Positions 1 to 5,862 of a DNA stretch of 5,862 bases are shown here, piece by piece. The position numbers were made by a program, and so were the translations under genes. Positions within the stretch are counted from its first letter, which is position 1. Every line of letters begins with the position of its first letter. Under the pieces are notes generated by a model. The model saw nothing but the letters and a program-made list of their open reading frames with translations. It had not been told where the DNA came from and searched no databases. The stretch is from an uncultured Opitutaceae bacterium (GTDB lineage Bacteria; Verrucomicrobiota; Verrucomicrobiia; Opitutales; Opitutaceae): assembly GCA_937128785.1 (NCBI GenBank), contig CAKZMS010000251.1:1-5862 (forward strand), written 5' to 3'.

Positions 1-882
1 CAGTTGTTGATAGTGACCGTAGAAGTCGGCGGCATGGCGCCACCGCACGGTCAAGGTTTGCGCATCCTCATCAATATCGCAGCCCTTCACCAGACCCCGC
101 GACATGAGGAACTGCCCCATCGCTTCGGGTGATTCACACCTGATCTTGGTGGCCTGCGGCCAACGGTGGGGAACCGCGGCCGGGCTGGCAGCATCGCCGG
201 AAACCGGTTGCTCCCGGGCATTGGCTGCGGCGTTGCTGGATGAAGGCATCCGCCCCCACCGAAGCAGGATAAATTCACGACAAAGCGCCTCCAGGTCCTG
301 CAAAATGTGGGACGAGATCACGATACTGGTCCCTTTACTGGCGAGGTCCCGCAGCACCGCGCCGAATTCTGCCCGGCCCATGGGATCCAGACCGTTCATC
401 GGCTCATCGAGGATGATGAGTCGCGGTTCGTGCAACAGACACTGGGCGAGTTTGACCCGCTGCTTCATGCTCTTCGACAACGCGGCCACCGGCTTGCGCC
501 AGTGAACGGCCGGCAACTGCACCTGCTCGAGGGCCGCGCGGGCGCGTTGATCCGCCTCTTTTCGGCTCAAGCCCGAGATCATGCCCAGTGCCTGCAACCA
601 GGCTGGTGCGCGAATCCCCGCCGGCACCGTCTCGTCTTCCGGACAGTAAGCTATCTGGGCGCGAACATTCAGATCCTGCCACGGCGAACCGCCCAGCACT
701 GAGAGCTCACCCGAGCTCGGTTTGATCTGACCCGTGAGCAAACGAAACAACGTGGTTTTGCCCGCGCCATTGGGTCCAACCACGCCGGTGATGCCGGGGC
801 CGATTTCCAACGAGACATTGTTCAGTCCCAGGACGATGCCATAAAATCGACTGAGGTTATGAGCGGTGACGACGGGCTTCAT
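1..882 (-). CDS. ABC transporter ATP-binding protein (ATPase 2 of the operon), 3' end cut off by the window edge
   Basis: This is the nucleotide-binding subunit of an ABC-2-type (CcmA/NatA-like) transporter, peripheral on the inner face of the cytoplasmic membrane. The frame is open for 294 codons from ATG at 882 to the window edge. Motifs seen: canonical Walker A GPNGAGKT (residues 36-43), a PEDE Q-loop region (about 82-85), signature LSKSMKQRVKLAQ (135-147), Walker B LIILDE with catalytic Glu160, D-loop NGLDP (163-167) and H-loop His192. An Ala/Ser-rich linker (about 213-240) leads to a C-terminal accessory domain, typical of ABC-2 ATPases, which continues past the edge. The start overlaps the upstream permease stop as ATGA, implying translational coupling. 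Odd: the signature position normally held by glycine (YSKGM/LSGGQ) is Ser138 (codon AGC, one base from GGC). The family call is firm; the substrate is unknown. Confidence 0.93.
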   Translation of the reverse strand, partial: MKPVVTAHNLSRFYGIVLGLNNVSLEIGPGITGVVGPNGAGKTTLFRLLTGQIKPSSGELSVLGGSPWQDLNVRAQIAYCPEDETVPAGIRAPAWLQALGMISGLSRKEADQRARAALEQVQLPAVHWRKPVAALSKSMKQRVKLAQCLLHEPRLIILDEPMNGLDPMGRAEFGAVLRDLASKGTSIVISSHILQDLEALCREFILLRWGRMPSSSNAAANAREQPVSGDAASPAAVPHRWPQATKIRCESPEAMGQFLMSRGLVKGCDIDEDAQTLTVRWRHAADFYGHYQQL

Positions 883-1874
883 TCCGGTTTGATCCTCCCT
901 CTGGCCAACACCAGGGCCGTCACCACCATGATTGAGAGCGTGACGTAAACCCCCGTCATATCCACCACCTCAATCTGATCGGCGGCATTGTTTAGGTTGT
1001 CCGCCAATTGGGCGCTGAGGATCGGCACCACCCCCGCAGCGTCCATCAAGGTATCCTTCATCGCGAACACCTCGTCGCGAATCAGATGCAGATCGGACAC
1101 AAAACTGAGATTACGGATCCATTCGGGTAGCGCCCGGCCGTGTCCGGCAATCGCCCCCATCACAATCCACAGGCCGATCCACGCCATCCGCGCGCGGGCG
1201 GCAGTCTTGGCCACGGCTGACACCCCGAACGCCAAGGCCCCGATTACCACCAAGGCAATGCCATTGAAGGTCAGCGCCACCCCCAAGGCCGTCAGCGAAT
1301 AGGTGATGAACAACGTGTCCGGAGCCAGCGCCATGGCAAACAACCACCCGCCCACGAGCGGCCCGGTCCATAACAGCAACAGCACGCCGACGATGATGCC
1401 CAGTTGTCCGATCAGGTAGTCGCGGGCCGTGATCGGATGGGAAAGATATATGGTCAGCGCCTGACTCGACCGATCCCGCGTGACCAATTGCGGCACCCGC
1501 AAGGCCATCGCCGCCAGGCCCAGCAACATCCCCAAATTGGAGTGCAGCCAGAAGATGGCCTTGAAGGCACCCGTGATCAGGAGATCGGGATAAATCAGCA
1601 GGATGGCGCTGACGGCCTGCATCAAGGCCTCCGCGCGCGGGCCACCCTTGGCCGCGAGTTCCGCCAGTAGTCCGCCCTCCGCCAATGTTTGGGAGAGGAT
1701 AAAACCAAACGCCGCGATGGCGAAGGCCCCCACCCACCCGAGGAACATAAGCACCCTGAAAAACTTGTAGCGCAGCAACTGCCGCAGCCCGGCCTGGGTG
1801 ATGATCCAGCTGCGGTAAGCGACGCCGCGGCGAGTCCCGTTCCACCGTTCGTAGTCGATCGCCTGCGGCTTCAT
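879..1874 (-). CDS. ABC-2-type transporter permease
   Basis: This integral inner-membrane subunit of 331 residues is the permease served by the flanking ATPases. Hydrophobic segments lie at about residues 38-60, 90-107, 112-126, 156-182, 188-222 (long enough for two helices), 230-245 and 308-324. Between segments three and four is RDRSSQALTIYLSHPITARD (133-152), the cytoplasmic coupling-type stretch seen in ABC-2 permeases (R-x-x-x-x-G/A-L, then L-S-x-P-I/V-x-R). The frame is open much further upstream, to 2507, but that extension overlaps ATPase 1 and reads as low-complexity shadow. ATG at 1874 is preferred because it overlaps the ATPase 1 stop as ATGA and gives a sensible N-terminus (MKPQAIDYERW). 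A loop at about 247-305 between the last two membrane segments is probably extracytoplasmic or amphipathic. The transported substrate cannot be read from the sequence. Confidence 0.9.
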   Translation of the reverse strand: MKPQAIDYERWNGTRRGVAYRSWIITQAGLRQLLRYKFFRVLMFLGWVGAFAIAAFGFILSQTLAEGGLLAELAAKGGPRAEALMQAVSAILLIYPDLLITGAFKAIFWLHSNLGMLLGLAAMALRVPQLVTRDRSSQALTIYLSHPITARDYLIGQLGIIVGVLLLLWTGPLVGGWLFAMALAPDTLFITYSLTALGVALTFNGIALVVIGALAFGVSAVAKTAARARMAWIGLWIVMGAIAGHGRALPEWIRNLSFVSDLHLIRDEVFAMKDTLMDAAGVVPILSAQLADNLNNAADQIEVVDMTGVYVTLSIMVVTALVLARGRIKPE

Positions 1875-2806
1875 GACTGCGCCCCCTTGTCCGCGGGTTC
1901 CAACGCTTGTAGAAAGAGGCCCTGCAACGCATCCGGACTCGATACGAGATGCGCTGGCGGCAAGTCGTGATCCCGCATGAGCTCGAGCAACCACTGCGAA
2001 GAAGCTTGATCGGTGGCGATGCGCAGCCGGCCGTTGGAGAGCGACTCCACCTGATAGCCAGCCGCACCCAGCACTTCCAAATAGCGTTCGCGACCCGCCA
2101 AAGGCGCGATCTCCACCACCTGCGCCCGCCGCGCCTTCAAGTTGGCCATGGAGTCGTGCTCGACGACCCGACCACCCGCGATGATGAGGACACGATCGCA
2201 GATCCGCTCCACGTCCTGCAGCAGGTGCGAGGAAATGATCACGCTGATCCCGAAGTCCTGCCACAGGCTGCCGATCAATCGCAGGATGTATTCGCGACCG
2301 CTGGCATCCAACCCGTTGGTGGGCTCGTCCAAGATCAGCAGCGACGGATCGTGCACCAAGGCTTGGGCCAGCTTCGCCCGTTGCTTCATGCCGGTCGAAT
2401 AGGTGTCGATCGATCGATAGCGCTCCTGCCCCATGCCGACGAGATCGAGCATCTCGTGCGCCCGTTGGCGGGCTTGGCGAAACGGCATGCCCGAAAGTTG
2501 CCCACAATAGGTCACGTATTCACAACCCACCATCCCGGGAATGTGGCAGTCCTGCTCCGGTCCGTAGCCGACCCGCTCCCGCGACTCCCGGTCACTCGAC
2601 CGAATATTATGCCCTAGCACTTGGGCCGTGCCCGTCGTGGGAATCTCCAGATTCAGCAGGCACTTCAAGGACGTGGATGTGCCCGCGCCAATGGCGCCAA
2701 ACAAACCGACCGTGCCCGGAGGAATGGAAACGGACACGTCGTGCAAGGCCCGCATCGAGCCATAGGTTTTGCCCAATCCGGAAGTCTGGATAATCGGATC
2801 GGCCAT
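1871..2806 (-). CDS. ABC transporter ATP-binding protein (ATPase 1) with degenerate Walker A
   Basis: The first gene of the ABC operon encodes 311 residues with ABC-2 ATPase architecture: NBD (about 1-220) plus a C-terminal accessory domain (about 225-305). Seen: Y-loop KTYG (13-16), a Walker A position reading GAIGAGTST (37-45), GYGPEQDC near the Q-loop (80-87), intact signature YSTGMKQRAKLAQAL (136-150), Walker B LLILDE with Glu161, D-loop NGLDA and H-loop His194. The normally invariant Walker A lysine is Thr43 (codon ACA), and the usual Pro and Asn are Ala38 and Ile39. Each is one base from a canonical codon. Fixation of these changes while every other motif is kept suggests a non-hydrolysing site in a heterodimer rather than a dead gene, but a sequencing error is not excluded. 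Start: ATG at 2806 places the protein just before the first NBD strand. An in-frame GTG at 2866 would add 20 unconvincing residues. No good Shine-Dalgarno site precedes ATG 2806. Confidence 0.92.
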   Translation of the reverse strand: MADPIIQTSGLGKTYGSMRALHDVSVSIPPGTVGLFGAIGAGTSTSLKCLLNLEIPTTGTAQVLGHNIRSSDRESRERVGYGPEQDCHIPGMVGCEYVTYCGQLSGMPFRQARQRAHEMLDLVGMGQERYRSIDTYSTGMKQRAKLAQALVHDPSLLILDEPTNGLDASGREYILRLIGSLWQDFGISVIISSHLLQDVERICDRVLIIAGGRVVEHDSMANLKARRAQVVEIAPLAGRERYLEVLGAAGYQVESLSNGRLRIATDQASSQWLLELMRDHDLPPAHLVSSPDALQGLFLQALEPADKGAQS

Positions 2807-2992
2807 CAGGGGGCTGAAGCAGGAGGAAAATGGCGATGGACACAGCTGAGCATCTCTCCACAGCACACTCCGAAACCACTCAAGGTTACAACTTTCTGAG
2901 GAAAAACTTTGGCGAAGGCTGGGCTTCGCCGCCAGAGCGTAGGTCTAACCCGCCATTGCGGACCCGCCGGCGATGTCTAGTGCTCAGTGGGC
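2807..2992. promoter_or_regulatory. Divergent intergenic region, probable promoters for both operons
   Basis: This 186-base spacer separates the divergent ATPase 1 and MATE starts, so promoters for both directions should lie here. The best candidate stretch is 2876-2910, which is AT-rich against a GC-rich background and contains AACTTT twice (2890-2895 and 2905-2910), 15 bases start to start. I could not find a convincing -35/-10 pair on either strand, so no promoter is placed precisely. The right half (2911-2972) is palindromic and is annotated separately. The call rests on gene orientation and composition only. Confidence 0.5.
2911..2972. repeat. REP-like cluster of small palindromes
   Basis: Three inverted repeats lie close together. 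GGCGAAG (2911-2917) pairs perfectly with CTTCGCC (2924-2930) around the 6-base loop GCTGGG. CCGC (2950-2953) pairs with GCGG (2958-2961) around CATT, with GGT/ACC (2942-2944 and 2962-2964) able to close further out. GCCGGC (2966-2971) is self-complementary. Read on the minus strand, the first hairpin is followed by AAAGTTTTT, which resembles an intrinsic terminator for transcription coming leftwards out of the MATE gene region. The cluster is intergenic, as expected of REP/BIME-type elements. No second copy is visible in this window, so dispersal in the genome is unproven. Confidence 0.4.
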
Positions 2993-4342
2993 ATGATCGA
3001 CAATTCGGCCCCGGACTACCCCCGTCATCGCCATATCCTCGCGATGGCGTGGCCGGTCGTGGTGGCCGGGGTTTCGACGCCCTTGCTGGGCCTGGTGGAT
3101 ACGGCGGTGATCGGTCAAACCCGTCCCGCCTCCGCGTTGGGGGCGATCGCCATCGGTTCGCTGGCGCTGACCTTCATGTATTGGGCGTTCGGGTTCCTCC
3201 GCATGAGCACCACCGGATTTGTGGCCCAAGCCCAAGGTGCCGGCAATTCGCTGGAAGTGCGAACGGCGAGTCTCCGCGCGATCGCTCTGGGAGGGGCTCT
3301 CGGCATCGCGATCTGCGCGCTGCAGGTGCCCATCGCGGCGGTCGCCCTTCCCCTTCTTGGGGCCAGTGGAGACCTATCGGAGTTGGCCGGGACCTACATC
3401 GTGATCCGAATCTGGGCCGCACCGGCAACCCTCATGCTCTATGCGGTGAGTGGCATGTTCATCGGTCTCGGCCAGACCCGACTGCTGTTAAAGACCCAGC
3501 TCCTTTTGAACGGTCTCAATATCGTTCTGGATGTGCTGCTCGCCGGAGTCTTGGACATGGGGGTCCGCGGCATTGCCATTGGCACCTTGATTGCGGAGTG
3601 GGCCGCCGCGATCTGGGGACTCTGGTTGGCTTATCGACTGTTGCAAAAACACCACTCCGATTCCGGTCCCTTACTGCCCTGGCATGCCCTCCGGCATCGC
3701 TCGGCCTGGCGGGACACCATGACGGCCAACGGCAACATCATGATCCGCACCCTCGCCCTGCTCGCCGGGATGGTTTGGTTCACCCGCCAGGGAGCCCTGC
3801 TGGGCGAGGTCACTTTGGCCGCCAACCATGTGCTGATCGGTTTCGTTTCCTTCTGCGCGTTCTTCATGGACGGGGTGGCCTTCTCCACGGAGTCCCTCGT
3901 CGGGGCGGCCAAGGGATCTCGGGATTTGCCCAAATTTGACCGCATCGTGCGGCGATCCTCGGAAATCGCGCTGGTCCTCGGACTGTTACTCGCCGCGATC
4001 CTGTATCTGGCCGGCGATTGGTTGATCCGCCTGATCACCGACATCCCGTCGGTGGTGATCGCGGCCGAAGCCATGCTACCGCTCACCGCCGGTTACATCG
4101 CTCTTTCCATTGCGGCCTTTCAATTGGATGGCATCTTCATCGGCACCACCCGCACGCGCGAAATGCGCAATGCTGCGATCATTTCCGCGAGTCTATTCAG
4201 CGCCAGCAGCGCCGTATTGATCGGTCCATGGGGCCAGACGGGACTCTGGATTTCCATGTTGGTTTGGACCTCCCTGCGGGGAATTACTCTTTTGATCTAC
4301 CTACCCGCACTGAGACGCGATGTGCCGATCGCTCGAAGCTAA
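2993..4342 (+). CDS. dinF: MATE family efflux transporter, DinF-like
   Basis: This is a multidrug/toxic-compound exporter of the inner membrane, expected to extrude substrates by Na+ or H+ antiport. The 449 residues show the roughly twelve hydrophobic segments of a MATE protein and, in order, several DinF-branch hallmarks: LLGLVDTAVIG (31-41), FLRMSTTG (68-75), AAPATL (142-147), LNIVLD (175-180), DGVAFSTES (293-301) and LDGIFIGTTRTREMRN (378-393). These match Escherichia coli DinF as I recall it in order and spacing, and the length is close (about 459). Start: TAG at 2978 closes the frame upstream, leaving only GTG 2987 or ATG 2993. ATG is preferred, though neither has a strong ribosome site. 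The gene lies divergent to the ABC operon and 45 bases before the outer-membrane protein gene, so co-transcription with the latter is likely. The substrate is unknown, and no SOS-type operator was recognised upstream. Confidence 0.93.
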   Translation: MIDNSAPDYPRHRHILAMAWPVVVAGVSTPLLGLVDTAVIGQTRPASALGAIAIGSLALTFMYWAFGFLRMSTTGFVAQAQGAGNSLEVRTASLRAIALGGALGIAICALQVPIAAVALPLLGASGDLSELAGTYIVIRIWAAPATLMLYAVSGMFIGLGQTRLLLKTQLLLNGLNIVLDVLLAGVLDMGVRGIAIGTLIAEWAAAIWGLWLAYRLLQKHHSDSGPLLPWHALRHRSAWRDTMTANGNIMIRTLALLAGMVWFTRQGALLGEVTLAANHVLIGFVSFCAFFMDGVAFSTESLVGAAKGSRDLPKFDRIVRRSSEIALVLGLLLAAILYLAGDWLIRLITDIPSVVIAAEAMLPLTAGYIALSIAAFQLDGIFIGTTRTREMRNAAIISASLFSASSAVLIGPWGQTGLWISMLVWTSLRGITLLIYLPALRRDVPIARS

Positions 4343-4387
4343 AATTCAAGTTCCCTTCCTCCTCTGACGATCGTGTAGTCGGGATAC

Positions 4388-5737
4388 TTGAAGACGTTTT
4401 TCAGATTCGCAGTCCCTGCCCTCCTCTTCGCAGCACTGGCCTTCGGCGACGACGATCCAACGACCGAACCAAACTCCGTGCAGGCGGACTGGGGCATCGG
4501 CACTGCCGTGCGCACGGCCTCCATCCCCTATGCATCGCAGAACGACTCCGTATCCAGCTTCGTCCCGATGCTGTTCCATGAGGGTAAACGGTGGTTTTGG
4601 CGCGGCACCGGCGGAGGCGTGCACCTGTTTTCGGAAAAGGAGGAAAAGTGGGAGCTGAACGCCCTTGGTCGACTGCGCTTCGTCGATCTTCCATCCGAGT
4701 ATCAGAATTCGCTTCAAGGCGACGACGTGGACTATGGCCTCCAATTCCATCAAGACCTCGACTGGGGTTGGTGGGAGACCGAATTCCTGACCGAGGACAA
4801 AGGAAACTGGCATCTCAATGCGCGGGTGGGCCGCACCCATGTCCGCGACAAGTGGGTGGTTTCCTACTTCCTCAATGCCCAATTTCTTTCCGCCGATTTC
4901 GTCAGTCGCTACTACGCGCTGGACGCACTAACCGGGCTGGAGGCCGACAGTTCATTCACCCTCTCTCCGGGACTGTTCGCCCGCTACCAGCTCTGGTCGG
5001 ACGTCCACCTGCTCGGATCACTGCAATATCATGCCTTTGGCAGCGGGATCAGCGACCTTTCGACCATCGATGACGATGGCGCTTACGAGGCCTGGATCGG
5101 TTTCGGGTTCTTCCAGGATCGCGGCGATCCCCAGTTCGGGGGCAAACCCGACGACCGCATCATCGAAGACCGCAGCATGGATCTCCGCCCCAATCTTCGG
5201 GTGATGCACGCTTGGGCCACCACCTCGAGTCTCAGCGACATCCTGCACGGCGATATTGAAAACGACCCGTTCAACAACCAGCTGACATCGCTGTTCTACG
5301 AAATCCCCCTCACCGACGAACTCTTCGGGTTGCCTTTGGAGATCATGCTCGGATCCGGCTACGCCCAGCATTGGTCATCCGAGGTGCAGGGCTCGACCTT
5401 TGAGCTCATGGCGAAAATCCATCTCTACTACACCTTCACGTGGCCCATCCGGTGGCGCCTGGGGGCGGCGGAAGGGTTTTCGTGGATCGAGGAACCCACC
5501 TACATCGAGGTGCTCAAGCTGGAGGAAAAAGGCTATCGTCCCAGCCAGCTCATGAACTACCTCGATTTCAGTCTGGATCTGAACGTGGGTGACCTGTTCC
5601 GATCCGAAGAACTGGAAGGCATGTGGTTCGGCGTCTCGATCCATCACCGGTCCTCCATTTTTGAATCCGCCTCCCAATTCGGCCGCATCTCCGGGGGCAG
5701 CAATTACCCCGGCTTTCACCTCCAATGGGATCTTTAG
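4388..5737 (+). CDS. Outer-membrane beta-barrel protein, MipA/OmpV-like N-half with an additional C-terminal barrel-like domain
   Basis: This is a predicted outer-membrane protein of 449 residues. The start is TTG at 4388: TAG at 4376 closes the frame just upstream, and the TTG gives an N-terminus with Lys2/Arg6 and a hydrophobic run to Gly20, a good Sec signal peptide. Any later start would lose it. Residues about 35-245 follow the MipA/OmpV pattern: an opening GIGTAVR strand, VPMLFHEGKRWFWRG (59-73) where the family has a 'lPlv..yrg.rfflrg' stretch, and YYALDALTG (175-183) before strands rich in alternating Tyr/Leu/Phe. MipA/OmpV proteins are about 250 residues, so the C-terminal half (about 260-449) is extra; it is aromatic-rich and strand-like, with GVSIHHRSS (415-423) and GGSNY (436-440). 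The end, GFHLQWDL, alternates as a BAM beta-signal does but finishes in Leu, not Phe. The function is unknown. Ribosome-site support is weak (GGGA, 4381-4384). Confidence 0.85.
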   Translation: MKTFFRFAVPALLFAALAFGDDDPTTEPNSVQADWGIGTAVRTASIPYASQNDSVSSFVPMLFHEGKRWFWRGTGGGVHLFSEKEEKWELNALGRLRFVDLPSEYQNSLQGDDVDYGLQFHQDLDWGWWETEFLTEDKGNWHLNARVGRTHVRDKWVVSYFLNAQFLSADFVSRYYALDALTGLEADSSFTLSPGLFARYQLWSDVHLLGSLQYHAFGSGISDLSTIDDDGAYEAWIGFGFFQDRGDPQFGGKPDDRIIEDRSMDLRPNLRVMHAWATTSSLSDILHGDIENDPFNNQLTSLFYEIPLTDELFGLPLEIMLGSGYAQHWSSEVQGSTFELMAKIHLYYTFTWPIRWRLGAAEGFSWIEEPTYIEVLKLEEKGYRPSQLMNYLDFSLDLNVGDLFRSEELEGMWFGVSIHHRSSIFESASQFGRISGGSNYPGFHLQWDL

Positions 5738-5755
5738 TCAGCGCCGACCCGACTT

Positions 5756-5781
5756 GCGCGGTCACTAGTGGGCGACCGCGC
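5756..5781. terminator. Hairpin between convergent genes, possible bidirectional terminator
   Basis: GCGCGGTC (5756-5763) and GACCGCGC (5774-5781) form a perfect 8-base GC-rich stem around a 10-base loop. It begins 18 bases after the outer-membrane protein stop codon. Neither side carries a T tract, so it is not a standard intrinsic terminator; it may instead stabilise 3' ends or act with Rho. The loop holds most of the palindrome CACTAGTG (5763-5770). Confidence 0.4.
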
Positions 5782-5862
5782 CCAATCCTACCCACCGCAA
5801 CACCACTGCGCCCGCCTCTCGCGACGCGGACACGTCGACTTCCACTTCGAGGGCCCAATCAT
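5765..5862 (-). CDS. Probable 3' end of a convergent unidentified gene, cut off by the window edge
   Basis: Reading leftwards from the right edge, one minus-strand frame is open for 31 codons and ends at TAG (5767-5765). Its residues run DWALEVEVDVSASREAGAV and then VLRWVGLGAVAH. The alternating hydrophobic/polar pattern looks like beta strands of a real protein rather than the Arg/Pro/Gly-rich shadow text in the other frames, and 24 of 31 third positions are G or C. It would end 27 bases from the convergent outer-membrane protein gene. The fragment is too short for a family call and could still be chance. Confidence 0.4.
   Translation of the reverse strand, partial: DWALEVEVDVSASREAGAVVLRWVGLGAVAH

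Noticed and set aside
1111..2067. 318-residue minus-strand frame across the ABC genes
   Set aside because: It is a shadow of the permease and ATPase 1 genes in another frame, rich in Arg, Gly and His, with no recognisable motifs.
1875..2507. Upstream extension of the permease reading frame, making a 542-residue protein
   Set aside because: It lies wholly inside the ATPase 1 gene in another frame and reads as Arg/Gly/Ala-rich shadow. ATG 1874 with the ATGA overlap is the better start.
1871..2806. ATPase 1 as a pseudogene because of the broken Walker A
   Set aside because: The frame is full length, all other NBD motifs are intact and the operon overlaps are preserved, which fits a functional degenerate site better than decay.
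2807..2866. 20-residue N-terminal extension of ATPase 1 from GTG 2866
   Set aside because: The added residues have no similarity to ABC ATPase N-termini, and the NBD begins naturally at ATG 2806.
4343..4387. Possible terminator or regulator between the MATE and outer-membrane protein genes
   Set aside because: Only a pyrimidine-rich stretch (4351-4365) and the short palindrome ACGATCGT (4367-4374) are present. There is no stem-loop with a T tract.
4018..4581. 187-residue plus-strand frame bridging the MATE and outer-membrane protein genes
   Set aside because: It overlaps two well-supported genes in another frame, with shadow composition rich in Arg, His and Pro.
5568..5858. 96-residue minus-strand frame at the right end
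   Set aside because: It overlaps the well-supported outer-membrane protein gene and has Arg/Gly-rich shadow composition. A neighbouring frame ending at 5765 looks more protein-like.

Overview
This is a gene-dense, high-GC window with no RNA genes, insertion sequences or CRISPR arrays that I can see. The organism is very probably a diderm (Gram-negative-type) bacterium, because one gene encodes a signal-peptide-bearing outer-membrane beta-barrel. The style (GTG/TTG-capable starts, weak Shine-Dalgarno sites, an ABC-2 module of the ATPase-permease-ATPase type, a palindrome-rich intergenic spacer) would fit Verrucomicrobiota/Opitutae, but that taxonomic guess is low confidence.

Layout. Positions 1-2806, minus strand: a tightly coupled ABC-2-type transporter operon read right to left. 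It holds ATPase 1 (2806-1871), a permease (1874-879) and ATPase 2 (882 to beyond the left edge). Both junctions are 4-base ATGA stop/start overlaps, so the three proteins are almost certainly made together. Positions 2807-2992: a divergent intergenic region with an AT-rich part (likely promoters) and a REP-like palindromic cluster. Positions 2993-4342, plus strand: a DinF-type MATE efflux transporter. After a 45-base gap, 4388-5737, plus strand: a 449-residue outer-membrane protein with an N-terminal MipA/OmpV-like half and a distinct C-terminal barrel-like half, starting with TTG. Positions 5738-5764 separate it from the probable tail of a convergent minus-strand gene that runs off the right edge; an 8-bp-stem hairpin (5756-5781) sits across that junction.

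How the genes may work together. The ABC operon should form an inner-membrane exporter or membrane-remodelling complex with two different ATPases. The most interesting observation is that the two ATPases appear degenerate in a matched way. ATPase 1 has lost the Walker A lysine (GAIGAGTST instead of GPNGAGKST). ATPase 2 has lost the signature-motif glycine (LSKSM instead of LSKGM). In an ABC heterodimer these two elements meet in the same composite nucleotide site, so one site looks dead and the other intact. The divergent pair couples an inner-membrane MATE exporter with an outer-membrane barrel and may be one transcription unit.
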